The notes beneath the pieces are model-generated. The model saw only the letters and a list, made by a program, of their open reading frames with translations, had not been told where the DNA came from and did no database searches. Shown here piece by piece: positions 49,900 through 59,274 of a DNA stretch of 64,000 bases. The DNA comes from Paractinoplanes abujensis (GTDB lineage Bacteria > Actinomycetota > Actinomycetes > Mycobacteriales > Micromonosporaceae): positions 4,774,001-4,838,000 of the forward strand of contig NZ_JACHMF010000001.1 of NCBI RefSeq assembly GCF_014204895.1, given 5' to 3'. The position numbers and the translations under genes are program-made. The stretch's first letter is position 1; each line of letters opens with the position of its first letter.

Positions 49900-50202
49900 A
49901 TGGTTCTTGAGGTTGCGCTGATCGACATCACTCCCGGCTCCGAGGACGCCTTCGCCGCGGCCTACCGGACGGGCCATCCGATCCTGGCCGGCACGCCGGG
50001 GTGCCGCTCAGTGCGCATGACCCGTGGCATCGAGTCGGCGTCCCGGTTCGTGCTGCTCGTCGAGTGGGACGACGTCGAAGCCCATGAGAAGAACTTCCGC
50101 GCCACCGAACGCTTCCAGCAGTGGCGCGACCTGATCGGGCCCTACTTCGCCAACCCGCCGCTGGTTGAGCACTACGTCGACGTTCCCGCCGACGAAAGCT
50201 GA
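49900..50202 (+). CDS. Antibiotic biosynthesis monooxygenase (ABM) domain protein
   Basis: A 100-residue ferredoxin-like ABM protein: MVLEVALIDITPGSEDAFAAAY at the start, then LLVEWDDVEAHEKNFRATERFQQW. Family members oxidise small quinones or are binding proteins; no cofactor residues can be assigned. ATG at 49900 has GGGAGG seven bases upstream. It stands alone. Confidence 0.85.
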   Translation: MVLEVALIDITPGSEDAFAAAYRTGHPILAGTPGCRSVRMTRGIESASRFVLLVEWDDVEAHEKNFRATERFQQWRDLIGPYFANPPLVEHYVDVPADES

Positions 50203-50566
50203 AGCGACGCCCCTGAGCCTCAGAGCGAGCAGGGCCAGGCTGAGCAGGCCGGGCTGAGCAGGGCCGGCTTGAGCGGAAGTGCTCCAGCGGGCCGGCTCCG
50301 TCGGTGCCGGTGCCCGCTCGGGCGGCGGGTGCCGGCTACGTCGGTGGCGGTGCCCGCTCGGACGGTGGGCGCAAACTCGGGCGGTGGGCGCCGGTGGCGG
50401 TGCCCGCTCGGACGGTGGGCGCGAACTCGGGCGGTGGGCGCCGGCTACGTCGGTGGCGGTGCCCGCTCGGACGGTGGGCGGTGGGCGGCGGGCGCCGGCT
50501 CAGGCGGCGGGCGGCGGGCACCCGCTCAGTCCGGGTGAGGCAGCTCAGTCGGAGGCGCGGCCCGGC
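50203..50566. repeat. GC-rich repeat region between ABM and VOC genes
   Basis: TGCCCGCTCGG recurs at 50311, 50351, 50401 and 50460. In the last three it is embedded in GGTGGCGGTGCCCGCTCGG-ACGGTGGGCG, with unequal spacing (40, 50, 59). The left part has repeats around GAGCAGGGCCGG. No gene recognised. Confidence 0.75.
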
Positions 50567-51295
50567 TCAGTCGGTGGCGGGGTCGCCGCTGGTCAAGCAG
50601 TACACGCCGCCTGCGGGGTCGCGGAACGTGGACCAGTGCGGCCACTCCCCCACTAACGTGGCGCCCAGGGACTCGTGCCAGGTGCGGGCGGCCGGGATGT
50701 CGGAGCACGAGACGTCCAGGTGGATCGAGGCCGGCCGGTCCGAGTCGAGCCGCTGGAACAGGAAGCGGATCGGGACCGGGGGCTGTGGCTGCAGGCGTAC
50801 GAACTCGTCGGCCTGCTCACCTTCGTCCAGTTCCCAGCCGGTCAGTGTCCGCCAGAAGTGCACCTCGCGGTCGTACTCGGCCGGCGCCAGGTCGAAGCAG
50901 AGCTGGTGGGGGCGCAGCGTCACGCCACCCGGCCCGCCGTACGGTCGCGGCCGCACATGCTGGTCACGCCACGTCGCCGTGCAGAAGCGCAGGCCGGCCG
51001 GGGAACGGAGCGTCTGCCAGTCGCCGTGGTCGGCCAGGACGGTCCCGCCCGCCGTCAGGGCCCGGCCGTTGAAACCGGCGCGGTCGTCGACCCAGATGTC
51101 GGGGTGGTGACCGCCGGGACCTTCGCGGACGCCTTGGAGTTCGAGCCAGTCGTCGCCGGCCGCTGTCCGCAGCCGTACGAACCCGGGATGCTTCTGCGGC
51201 GCGGGAGTGGACCCGGTGATCGTCGCCCAGAACGTGACGGCGTCGTCGAGCTTTTCGGAGGGCCGGTCGAGGAAGGCGTCCACCCAGCGAATCAT
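50567..51295 (-). CDS. Tandem VOC-domain protein
   Basis: The 242-residue protein has two glyoxalase-like halves: WVDAFLDRPSEKLDDAVTFWATITG and, after residue 130, HQLCFDLAPAEYDREVHFWRTLTGW. The second half ends in TFRDPAGGVYCLT. Such two-domain proteins are often uncharacterised dioxygenase or lyase relatives. ATG at 51295. Confidence 0.85.
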   Translation of the reverse strand: MIRWVDAFLDRPSEKLDDAVTFWATITGSTPAPQKHPGFVRLRTAAGDDWLELQGVREGPGGHHPDIWVDDRAGFNGRALTAGGTVLADHGDWQTLRSPAGLRFCTATWRDQHVRPRPYGGPGGVTLRPHQLCFDLAPAEYDREVHFWRTLTGWELDEGEQADEFVRLQPQPPVPIRFLFQRLDSDRPASIHLDVSCSDIPAARTWHESLGATLVGEWPHWSTFRDPAGGVYCLTSGDPATD

Positions 51296-51342
51296 GCCCG
51301 TCGCGTACCCGGCCGGGCGCGTCTGATGCCGGGAACAGCCGA

Positions 51343-52239
51343 TCAGACGGGTCGCTGGTACCGGGCCCGCAGCCCTCGCTCCACGAAACCCAGCCGGCGG
51401 TAGAGCGCCGCCGCCCCCGGGTTGTTGATGTTGACGGTCAGCCAGGCGTGGTCGGCCTCACCGGCGGAGCGCATGCGGGTCAGCGCCTCGGTGATCAGGG
51501 CCGCCCCGAGACCCCGGCGCCTGGCGAACGGCACCACGCCGGCCTGCACGATCCAGCCCCGGGCGGCCACCACGAACCCGGCGTCGCCCAGGCCGGGCAG
51601 CGTCACCAGCAGGGAGCAGCCGGGCAGGAAGTCCTCGTCCTCCTCGTTCTCGGCGATCCACTCCTCGGCCGGGTCGCCGGGGAAGCCGGGCCGGTCGCGG
51701 AACGACGCGTCATACGTCGTGTGGAAGCGCCGGGCGATCGCGGGCCCGTCCCAGGCCGTGACGGTCGCCCCGCTGGGCCACTCGGCCGGGGGCAGGTCGA
51801 GGTCGTCGATGCGCATGACGTCCTCGGCGAAGGTCTGCCGCAGGCCCCGCGACTCGAACAGCTCCGCCGCGTCGTCGGTCATCGTCTCCGACTCCACGGT
51901 CACGACCCGATCACCGGTCGAGGCCGCCGGGCCCACGGAGCCCGCCGAGGCCGCGAGCGCCAGCCCGCGATCGAGCACCTCGGCGCCAAGCCCGCGCCCT
52001 CGTGCGTCAGGGTCGACAAGACCGGTGAAGAACGGCCCGGACCGGACCGCCCCGGCGGCGAGCAGCGAACCGTCCTCGGCGGCCAGCCCGAAGCCCTGGG
52101 CCCAGCGCCGCCCGAGGAAAGCCGGGTCGGTCGCCAGCGGCATCCCGCCGTCGGCCGCGTAGCACCGCTCGGCCAGGGCGAGCAGCTCCGCGGGCAGGCC
52201 GGTCAGCTCGATCCACGTGGTGTCGCCGGTCGCAGTCAT
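51343..52239 (-). CDS. Tandem GNAT acetyltransferase (MshD-like architecture)
   Basis: A 298-residue protein with two GNAT halves. The N-half has VDPDARGRGLGAEVL and the C-half has GVVPFARRRGLGAALITEAL followed by NPGAAALYRRLGF. Two-domain GNATs in this group include mycothiol synthase, but I cannot claim that activity. ATG at 52239. Confidence 0.85.
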   Translation of the reverse strand: MTATGDTTWIELTGLPAELLALAERCYAADGGMPLATDPAFLGRRWAQGFGLAAEDGSLLAAGAVRSGPFFTGLVDPDARGRGLGAEVLDRGLALAASAGSVGPAASTGDRVVTVESETMTDDAAELFESRGLRQTFAEDVMRIDDLDLPPAEWPSGATVTAWDGPAIARRFHTTYDASFRDRPGFPGDPAEEWIAENEEDEDFLPGCSLLVTLPGLGDAGFVVAARGWIVQAGVVPFARRRGLGAALITEALTRMRSAGEADHAWLTVNINNPGAAALYRRLGFVERGLRARYQRPV

Positions 52240-52275
52240 CCGGCCACATTAGCCAGGGCGGCCGGACGGCTCGAA

Positions 52276-54393
52276 CTATTTCACCCCCGCAGCGTCCATG
52301 CCCCGCAGCTCCTTCTTGAGCTCACTCATCTCGTCCCGGATCCGGGCCGCCAGCTCGAACTGCAGCTCGCGCGCCGCCCCCAGCATCTGCTCGTTGAGAT
52401 CCTGGATGAGCTGCGCCAGCTCCGTGCGGGCCATGCCCTTGGCGGCCGTGGCCCCGGCCGCGGCGCGGCCCTTCGACCTGGTCTCGGGCACCGGCGCCTT
52501 GCCGCGCGAGATCTGCCGGCCGCCGCCGCCGACCATCGGGTTGACTGCCGCGTCGGTGTCCTCCGCCTCGCGGTAGATGTCGTCGAGGATGTCGTGGATC
52601 CGCTTGCGCAGCGCCTGCGGGGTGATGCCGTTGGCCTTGTTGTGCGCGATCTGCTTGTCGCGGCGCCGGTTGGTCTCCTCGATCGCGTCGCGCATCGACG
52701 GGGTCATCTTGTCGGCATACATGTGGACCTCGCCCGAGACGTTTCGGGCGGCGCGGCCGATGGTCTGGATCAGCGACCGGCCGGAGCGCAGGAAGCCCTC
52801 CTTGTCGGCGTCGAGGATCGCAACCAGCGACACCTCGGGCAGGTCGAGACCTTCGCGCAGCAGGTTGATGCCGACGAGCACGTCGTAGTCGCCCTTGCGC
52901 AACTCCTTGAGCAGCTCGACGCGGCGCAGCGTGTCCACCTCGGAGTGCAGGTAGCGCACGCGGATGCCGTTCTCGAGCAGATAGTCCGTGAGGTCCTCGG
53001 CCATCTTCTTGGTCAGCGTCGTGACCAGCACCCGCTCGTCGCGTTCGGTGCGCAGCTTGATCTCGTGCATGAGGTCGTCGATCTGGCCCTTGGTCGGCTT
53101 CACGACCACCTGCGGGTCGATCAGGCCGGTCGGGCGGATCACCTGCTCGACGAACTCGCCCTGGGCCTGCTGCATCTCCCACGGGCCGGGTGTGGCCGAC
53201 AGGAACACCATCTGGCCGACCCGCTCGAGGAACTCGTCGAACCGCAGCGGACGGTTGTCGGCCGCGCTGGGCAGCCGGAAGCCGTGCTCGATGAGGATGC
53301 GCTTGCGGGACGCGTCACCCTCGTACATGCCGCCGATCTGCGGGATCGTCACGTGGGACTCGTCGATGACCGTGATGTAGTCGTCGGGGAAGTAGTCGAG
53401 CAGGGTGAACGACGGCTCGCCGGGTGAGCGGCCGTCCATGTGCATCGAATAGTTCTCGATGCCGTTGCAGAAGCCGACCTGCCGCATCATCTCGACGTCG
53501 TACTGCGTGCGCATGCGCAGGCGCTGCGCCTCGAGCAGCTTGCCCTGCCGCTCGAACTCGGCCAGCCGCTCCTCGAGCTCGGCCTCGATCTGGCGGATCG
53601 CCCGCTCCATCCGCTCGGGGCCGGCCACGTAGTGCGAGGCCGGGAAGATGACCAGCTGGTCGACCTCGCGGACGATCTCGCCGGTCAGCGGGTGCAGGTA
53701 ATACAGCTTCTCGATCTCGTCGCCGAACAGCTCGATGCGGACCGCGAGCTCCTCGTAGGCCGGGATGATCTCGAGCGTGTCGCCGCGGACCCGGAACGTG
53801 CCCCGCTGGAAGGCCATGTCGTTGCGCGAGTACTGAATGTCGACCAGACGGCGCAGCACCTGGTCACGGTCGATCTCGTCGCCCACCTTGACCGCGACGG
53901 AACGATCCAGGTATTCCTGCGGGGTGCCCAGGCCGTAGATCGCGCTCACCGTGGCCACCACGATCGTGTCGCGCCGGGTCAGCAGCGACATCGTGGCCGA
54001 GTGGCGCAGGCGCTCGACCTCTTCGTTGACCGACGAGTCCTTCTCGATGTAGGTGTCGGTCTGGGCGATGTAAGCCTCGGGCTGGTAGTAGTCGTAGTAG
54101 CTGACGAAGTATTCGACGGCGTTGTTGGGCAGCAGCTCGCGGAACTCTTTGGCGAGCTGAGCGCACAGCGTCTTGTTGGGCGCGAGCACGAGCGCGGGCC
54201 GCTGCAGCTTCTCGATCAGCCACGCGGTCGTCGCGCTCTTGCCCGTGCCGGTCGCGCCGAGCAGCACCGTGTGGCGATCGCCGCTCCGGACCCGCCGGTC
54301 GAGCTCGGCGATGGCCGCCGGCTGGTCACCGGCAGGCTGGAATTCGCTGACGACCTCGAAGCGGCCGTCGAGTCGTGGGATGTCGAGCGCCAT
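52276..54393 (-). CDS. uvrB: UvrB, excinuclease ABC subunit B
   Basis: This 705-residue helicase-like damage verifier has Walker [17 protein letters not shown], the beta-hairpin [16 protein letters not shown], and helicase motif [13 protein letters not shown]. It also has [32 protein letters not shown], and a C-terminal UVR domain ([19 protein letters not shown]) that binds UvrC. An Ala/Gly-rich linker of about 30 residues precedes the UVR domain. ATG at 54393; a longer reading is unlikely. Confidence 0.96.
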   Translation of the reverse strand: MALDIPRLDGRFEVVSEFQPAGDQPAAIAELDRRVRSGDRHTVLLGATGTGKSATTAWLIEKLQRPALVLAPNKTLCAQLAKEFRELLPNNAVEYFVSYYDYYQPEAYIAQTDTYIEKDSSVNEEVERLRHSATMSLLTRRDTIVVATVSAIYGLGTPQEYLDRSVAVKVGDEIDRDQVLRRLVDIQYSRNDMAFQRGTFRVRGDTLEIIPAYEELAVRIELFGDEIEKLYYLHPLTGEIVREVDQLVIFPASHYVAGPERMERAIRQIEAELEERLAEFERQGKLLEAQRLRMRTQYDVEMMRQVGFCNGIENYSMHMDGRSPGEPSFTLLDYFPDDYITVIDESHVTIPQIGGMYEGDASRKRILIEHGFRLPSAADNRPLRFDEFLERVGQMVFLSATPGPWEMQQAQGEFVEQVIRPTGLIDPQVVVKPTKGQIDDLMHEIKLRTERDERVLVTTLTKKMAEDLTDYLLENGIRVRYLHSEVDTLRRVELLKELRKGDYDVLVGINLLREGLDLPEVSLVAILDADKEGFLRSGRSLIQTIGRAARNVSGEVHMYADKMTPSMRDAIEETNRRRDKQIAHNKANGITPQALRKRIHDILDDIYREAEDTDAAVNPMVGGGGRQISRGKAPVPETRSKGRAAAGATAAKGMARTELAQLIQDLNEQMLGAARELQFELAARIRDEMSELKKELRGMDAAGVK

Positions 54394-54487
54394 GGAAACC
54401 ACCGTACGTCGAGGGTCTGACAAGTTTCGGCCGCCGCCGTGGAGCACGCGTGCGGTGGGTGCACATTCGGCCCCGTCCGGCGGCATT

Positions 54488-54513
54488 GTTAGGCGTTGCG
54501 TGGCCCGCCTAAC
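54488..54513. promoter_or_regulatory. 26-bp dyad upstream of uvrB
   Basis: GTTAGGCG (54488-54495) and CGCCTAAC (54506-54513) are perfect inverted arms, ten bases apart and centred about 105 bases upstream of the uvrB start. Not a LexA box in form. It could be an operator for an unknown regulator. Confidence 0.5.
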
Positions 54514-54696
54514 CTGTTCGGGTAGGCCGCTCGCGGCGGCCGCCCGGCATCGAGCGGGATCATCAAACGGTCCCCTCGGCCGGCCCGTGGTTGTTGCGCC
54601 CCGGCTCACGGCGAGCGCACCCGCTGGTGGTCGCGCTGTGCGCTGACCGGCCGCCGCGAGCGCCCTTCTTTCAACCCCACGATCAAAACCAGCATT

Positions 54697-54718
54697 CCGT
54701 ACGCGTCATCGCGTACGG
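54697..54718 (-). terminator. Intrinsic terminator after coaE
   Basis: CCGTACGCG / CGCGTACGG is a perfect 9-bp stem with loop TCAT eight bases past the coaE stop. On the minus strand it is followed by AATGCTGGTTTTG. Confidence 0.75.
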
Positions 54719-54725
54719 GGGAATC

Positions 54726-55910
54726 TCAGGGGCTCGGCTGCCATCCGGTGGCCTCGGCCCAGTCGTCGGCGGCCACGGCCTCCTCGTCGAACCAGGGTTC
54801 CTTCGCGTCGCCGTACGTGTAGCGGTCCTGATGTTCCGCCGCCCAGCGTTCCTTGGCCGCCGCGTAGCCGTCGCGGGCCTCGGGCACGGCCCGCAGGTGG
54901 TCGCGCATCAGCAGGGCGAACCGCCACCCGGGGGAACCGGTCACCCGGACGTGCAGGTTGACCGTACGGCCGGGGTCGGCCCCGCCGTGCAGGCGCTTGG
55001 GCCACGTCTGGCCGGGCAGGCCACGCGCGTTGTCGTACCACTCCCCCGACCGGCGCGGGAAGCCCGCCGCACCCAGCGGGTCGGCCAGCGCGTCGGCCTC
55101 GTCGAGGGTCCGGACGGCCAGCATGAGGTCGATGATGTCCTTGGCGGGCAGCCCGGGCACGGCGGTCGAGCCGATGTGCGAGACCTTGTTGCCGGCGGGC
55201 AGCGCGTGCTCGATCCGCGCGATCAGCCGGGCCGCCTGGTCGGGCCACGTCGGGTCGGCCTCGGCGATGTGCAGGCGGCGGTCGGCGCGGGCCGAGCAGC
55301 CGGTGCGCAGATTTTCCTCGTACGGCTTCAGGCGCAGTTTGTACAGCTTGTCGACGCGGGCGTGCAGGTCGTCGAGGGTGCCGTCGTTGGTCAGCACCAC
55401 GTCGGCGGCGCGGCGGCGGTCGGTGTCGGCGGCCTGCGCGGCGATGCGGGCCTCGGCCTGCTCGGCGGTCATGCCGCGGGTTTTCACGAGCCGCCGGATG
55501 CGCTGGTCACGGTCGGCCTCGACCACGACGACCAGGTGGTAGGAGGGGGCCAGCCCGGTCTCGACGAGCAGCGGCACGTCGTTGACGACGATCGCCTCGG
55601 CGGGCGCCTCGCGGATCAGCGCAGCGGTCCGAGCCCGTACGCGGGGGTGAATGATCTTTTCGAGGGTGCGGCGGGCCGCGTCGTCGCCGAAGACCTCGGC
55701 CGCCAGTGCCGGACGGTCGAGATCGCCCTCCGCTGTGACGACGCCCGGACCGAAGGCCGCCACGATCTCGGTCAGCCCCTCGGTGCCCCGGGCCACCACC
55801 TCACGGGACAGCACGTCGGCATCGATGATCACCGCACCGCGCTGCGCCAGCCGCCGCGCCACCGCACTCTTGCCCGCCCCGATGCCACCGGTCAGCCCCA
55901 CTCGCAACAC
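54726..55910 (-). CDS. coaE: Dephospho-CoA kinase fused to a GrpB (UPF0157) domain
   Basis: A 394-residue protein. Residues 1 to about 195 are CoaE, making coenzyme A from dephospho-CoA: Walker A GLTGGIGAGKSAVARRL, DADVLSREVVA, lid region KTRGMTAEQAEARIAAQ. Residues about 215-390 are a GrpB-like nucleotidyltransferase-fold domain (HIGSTAVPGLPAKDIIDLMLAV, VNLHV). The fusion is known in actinobacteria; the GrpB role is not settled. GTG at 55910; TTG at 55907 possible. Confidence 0.93.
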   Translation of the reverse strand: MLRVGLTGGIGAGKSAVARRLAQRGAVIIDADVLSREVVARGTEGLTEIVAAFGPGVVTAEGDLDRPALAAEVFGDDAARRTLEKIIHPRVRARTAALIREAPAEAIVVNDVPLLVETGLAPSYHLVVVVEADRDQRIRRLVKTRGMTAEQAEARIAAQAADTDRRRAADVVLTNDGTLDDLHARVDKLYKLRLKPYEENLRTGCSARADRRLHIAEADPTWPDQAARLIARIEHALPAGNKVSHIGSTAVPGLPAKDIIDLMLAVRTLDEADALADPLGAAGFPRRSGEWYDNARGLPGQTWPKRLHGGADPGRTVNLHVRVTGSPGWRFALLMRDHLRAVPEARDGYAAAKERWAAEHQDRYTYGDAKEPWFDEEAVAADDWAEATGWQPSP

Positions 55911-55966
55911 CCGCCCAGTATCCCGGTCAGGGCGACCGAAAGCACGCCTGGGATCCGGGGAACGGC

Positions 55967-56000
55967 GAAGGCCGCCCCGACCGAAGTCGGGACGGCCTTC
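55967..56000 (-). terminator. Terminator hairpin after rpsA
   Basis: GAAGGCCGCCCCGAC / GTCGGGACGGCCTTC pairs over 15 positions with one mismatch, loop CGAA, 19 bases past the rpsA stop. Confidence 0.85.
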
Positions 56001-56018
56001 AGGAGACCGGAGCTGGGG

Positions 56019-57536
56019 TCAGCTCTTGCCGCCGGCGAGCTTCTCGCGCAGAGCGGCGAGCGCCTCGTCGGTGGCCAGGGTGCCGGACGGCTCCTCCGAC
56101 GCGCGCGCCGGGGCCGACGAGCTCGAGGAGCTCGTCGAGGTGGAGGTCGACGACGAGGTGGTCGTGCCACCGGCCGGAGCCGGGTTGAGCGCGGCCTCGG
56201 CGTCGGCGTCGCGGGACGCCTGCACCTGCTTGGTGTGGGCCTCCCAGCGCTCGCGGGCGTCGGCGTACTGCTTCTCCCACGCCTCGCGCTGCTTGTCGAA
56301 GCCCTCGAGCCACTCGCCCGTCTCGGGGTCGAAGCCCTCCGGGTAGATGTAGTTGCCCTCGGCGTCGTACGTCGCGGCCATGCCGTAGAGGGTCGGGTCG
56401 AAGTGCTCCTCGCCCTCGACGAAGCCCTCGTTGGCCTGCTTGAGCGACAGCGAGATCCGGCGGCGCTCCAGGTCGATGTCGATGACCTTGACCAGGACGT
56501 CGGAGCCCACCTGGACGACCTGCTCGGGCAGCTCGACGTGCCGCTCGGCCAGCTCGGAGATGTGCACCAGGCCCTCGATGCCGTCGTCCACCCGGACGAA
56601 GGCGCCGAACGGAACCAGCTTGGTGACCTTGCCCGGCACGATCTGGTTGATCGCGTGGGTGCGGGCGAACTGGCGCCACGGGTCTTCCTGGGTCGCCTTC
56701 AGCGACAGCGAGACGCGCTCGCGGTCCAGGTCGACGTCGAGCACCTCGACCTCGACCTCCTGGCCGACCTCGACAACCTCGGACGGGTGGTCGATGTGCT
56801 TCCAGGAGAGCTCGGAGACGTGCACCAGACCGTCGACGCCGCCGAGGTCGACGAACGCGCCGAAGTTGACGATCGAGGACACGACGCCCTTGCGGACCTG
56901 GCCCTTCTGCAGCTTGTTGAGGAACTCGGTGCGAACCTCGGACTGCGTCTGCTCGAGCCAGGCCCGGCGGGACAGGACCACGTTGTTGCGGTTCTTGTCC
57001 AGCTCGATGATCTTGGCCTCGAGCTCGCGACCCACGTAGGGCTGAAGGTCGCGGACACGACGCATCTCGACCAGGGAGGCCGGCAGGAAGCCACGGAGGC
57101 CGATGTCGAGGATGAGACCACCCTTGACGACCTCGATGACGGAGCCGCGAACGACGCCGTCGTCCTCCTTGATCTTCTCGATGGTGCCCCAGGCGCGCTC
57201 GTACTGAGCGCGCTTCTTCGAGAGGATCAGACGGCCTTCCTTGTCCTCCTTGGTGAGGACGAGGGCTTCGATGTGGTCACCGACCGACACCACTTCCGCG
57301 GGGTCCACGTCATGCTTGATCGACAACTCGCGCGAGGGGATGACACCCTCGGTCTTGTAGCCGATGTCGAGCAGGACCTCGTCCCGATCGACCTTGACGA
57401 CGGTGCCTTCGACAATGTCGCCGTCGTTGAAGTACTTGATGGTCTCGTCGATGGCGGCGAGGAATGCTTCCTCGGACCCGAGATCGTCGACGGTGACCTT
57501 GTTGGCGCTCGAGGTGGCCTCGATGCTGCTCGTCAT
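56019..57536 (-). CDS. rpsA: Ribosomal protein S1 (four S1 domains)
   Basis: The 505-residue S1 has four S1 RNA-binding repeats: about residues 35-110 (GDIVEGTVVKVDRDEVLLDIG), 125-195, 210-285 (GVVSSIVNFGAFVDLGG) and 300-370 (GKVTKLVPFGAFVRVDD). A tail of charged and Ser/Thr-rich low-complexity sequence follows. The C-terminal tail (TDEALAALREKLAGG) matches actinobacteria. ATG at 57536, GGAG eleven bases upstream. Confidence 0.96.
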   Translation of the reverse strand: MTSSIEATSSANKVTVDDLGSEEAFLAAIDETIKYFNDGDIVEGTVVKVDRDEVLLDIGYKTEGVIPSRELSIKHDVDPAEVVSVGDHIEALVLTKEDKEGRLILSKKRAQYERAWGTIEKIKEDDGVVRGSVIEVVKGGLILDIGLRGFLPASLVEMRRVRDLQPYVGRELEAKIIELDKNRNNVVLSRRAWLEQTQSEVRTEFLNKLQKGQVRKGVVSSIVNFGAFVDLGGVDGLVHVSELSWKHIDHPSEVVEVGQEVEVEVLDVDLDRERVSLSLKATQEDPWRQFARTHAINQIVPGKVTKLVPFGAFVRVDDGIEGLVHISELAERHVELPEQVVQVGSDVLVKVIDIDLERRRISLSLKQANEGFVEGEEHFDPTLYGMAATYDAEGNYIYPEGFDPETGEWLEGFDKQREAWEKQYADARERWEAHTKQVQASRDADAEAALNPAPAGGTTTSSSTSTSTSSSSSSAPARASEEPSGTLATDEALAALREKLAGGKS

Positions 57537-57863
57537 GTGGACTGTTGCTCCGAACGGATGGATTCGTGGTGTCTCTCGCGCTCCGCGGAACTGCCGGCGG
57601 GCACGGCACGAACAACACCAGAAGGATCGGGCAACCCAGAAGGACCAGAATCCTTGCAGTCGATCATGTCGAGACCGACGACCACGGAACCTGCTCCCTG
57701 CCGAGGCACACGATCCGCGAGCGCATCGACTAGCTTACCGTGCGCATTACCACAGGTTGCAAGCCCTCCTGACGACCGAGGCACAATGTTCGGCCCAAAC
57801 CTCGCAGCATGCCCGTAATGTCCGCAATCATGACGTCGGCACGCCGTGCCGTACGGTGTCCGG
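57537..57863. promoter_or_regulatory. Divergent rpsA / methyltransferase upstream region
   Basis: About 330 bases with no gene. It should contain the rpsA promoter and 5' leader and the methyltransferase promoter. I see no clear operator or riboswitch core. Confidence 0.45.
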
Positions 57864-58679
57864 GTGACCGAGATCAACCTGTCGGGGTCCGACGTGCCCC
57901 ACCGGCGGGCGATCACCGACGCCGAGAGCCGGGTCGCCAGCCGCGGCTGGTGGGACGCCGACGCCGACGACTACCAAGCCGAACACGGCGGCTTCCTGGG
58001 CGATCTCGACTTCGTGTGGTGTCCCGAGGGACTGCGGGAGGCCGACGCCCGGCTGCTCGGCGACGTACGAGGCCGGCGGGTGCTGGAACTCGGGGCGGGT
58101 GCGGCCGCGGGCGCCCGCTGGCTCGACGGACAGGGCGCCGAGGTGACCGCCCTCGATCTGTCGGCCGGGATGCTGCGGCACGCGAGACAGGCCGAGGCCC
58201 GTACGGGGGTGCGGGTGCCCCTCGTCCAAGCCGACGCGCTGGCCCTGCCGTTCGCGGACAGCGTATTCGACATCGTCTGCACCGCCTTCGGAGCGATCCC
58301 GTTCGTGGCCGACTCGGGTGCCGCCATGCGGGAGGTCGCGCGCGTCCTGCGTACGGGAGGGTCCTGGGTCTTCTCGATCACCCACCCGATGCGCTGGATC
58401 TTCTGGGACGAGCCCGACGAGACGGGCCTGGTCGCGCGCAACTCCTACTTCGATCGCACGCCCTACGTCGAGACAGACGAAAAAGGCGTTCCCTCGTACG
58501 TGGAACAGCACCGCACCCTGGGCGACCGGGTGCGCGAGCTCGTGGCCGCCGGGTTCGTGCTGCGCGATCTGGTCGAACCGGAGTGGCCGGCGGGTCACGA
58601 GGAGGTCTGGGGCCAGTGGAGCCCGCTGCGGGGCCGGCTGTTCCCGGGCACCGCGATCTTCGTGGCCGACCTGCGCTGA
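57864..58679 (+). CDS. Class I SAM-dependent methyltransferase
   Basis: The 271-residue protein has SAM motif I VLELGAGAAAGARWL, the acidic loop VTALDLSAGML, motif II QADALALPFADSVFD, and the motif after it (VARVLRTGGSWVFSI). N-terminal segment SRGWWDADADDYQAEHGGFLG is common in actinobacterial methyltransferases next to rpsA. GTG at 57864; GTG at 57846 is possible. Substrate unknown. Confidence 0.88.
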   Translation: MTEINLSGSDVPHRRAITDAESRVASRGWWDADADDYQAEHGGFLGDLDFVWCPEGLREADARLLGDVRGRRVLELGAGAAAGARWLDGQGAEVTALDLSAGMLRHARQAEARTGVRVPLVQADALALPFADSVFDIVCTAFGAIPFVADSGAAMREVARVLRTGGSWVFSITHPMRWIFWDEPDETGLVARNSYFDRTPYVETDEKGVPSYVEQHRTLGDRVRELVAAGFVLRDLVEPEWPAGHEEVWGQWSPLRGRLFPGTAIFVADLR

Positions 58680-58727
58680 ACTGCGCATCCGCCGTTTCCG
58701 CCACGGCCTCCCGGGTATCCCGCTGAT

Positions 58728-58949
58728 ATGGCTGAAGCGAATAAAAGCCTGAAAAAGGGCGATGACGTGACCTGGAAGAGCCACGGGCAGACCGTCCACG
58801 GCGAGGTCGAACAGAAGATCACGAAGCGCACCGAGACCGCGGGCCGCACCGTCGACGCCTCCCCCGACGACCCGCAGTACAAGGTCAAAAGCGACAAGAC
58901 CGGGCGCGAGGCGGTCCACAAGCCCGGGGCGCTGAAGAAGGATGGCTGA
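58728..58949 (+). CDS. DUF2945 / TUDOR-like small protein
   Basis: A 73-residue, lysine-rich SH3-like protein: KKGDDVTWKSHGQTVHGEVEQKI and YKVKSDKTGREAVHKPGAL. DUF2945 members are small and uncharacterised. ATG at 58728. Its last eight bases overlap the DUF3140 gene. Confidence 0.82.
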   Translation: MAEANKSLKKGDDVTWKSHGQTVHGEVEQKITKRTETAGRTVDASPDDPQYKVKSDKTGREAVHKPGALKKDG

Positions 58950-59271
58950 GCAGGACACGTACGCCGAGTTCAAGGACGCCGTGAACATGACGGCGGGCGA
59001 ACTGAAGAAGTGGCTCGAGACCGACGAGGCCAAAGACGTGGGCCAGAAGTCGTCGTCGGGCGGCGAGTCGGTCGGCCACGACTCCGGCCGCAAGATCGTG
59101 AAGATCCTGGGTACGAAGAAGGCCGACCTCACCGAGGCCGACGAGGCCCACATGCGCAAGGTCGTCGGATACGTGCACCGGCACCTCGCCCAGCGCCCCA
59201 AAGGCGACGTCGAGGACACGAAGTGGCGCTACTCCCTGATGAACTGGGGGCACGACCCGCTCAAGAAGTGA
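58942..59271 (+). CDS. DUF3140 domain protein
   Basis: A 109-residue acidic/basic helical protein: EFKDAVNMTAGELKKWLETDEAK and later DEAHMRKVVGYVHRHLAQRP ending in KWRYSLMNWGHDPLKK. Matches the DUF3140 family as I know it; function unknown but reminiscent of DNA-associated stress proteins. ATG at 58942 overlaps DUF2945 by eight bases; likely coupled. Confidence 0.82.
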   Translation: MAEQDTYAEFKDAVNMTAGELKKWLETDEAKDVGQKSSSGGESVGHDSGRKIVKILGTKKADLTEADEAHMRKVVGYVHRHLAQRPKGDVEDTKWRYSLMNWGHDPLKK

Positions 59272-59274
59272 AGC

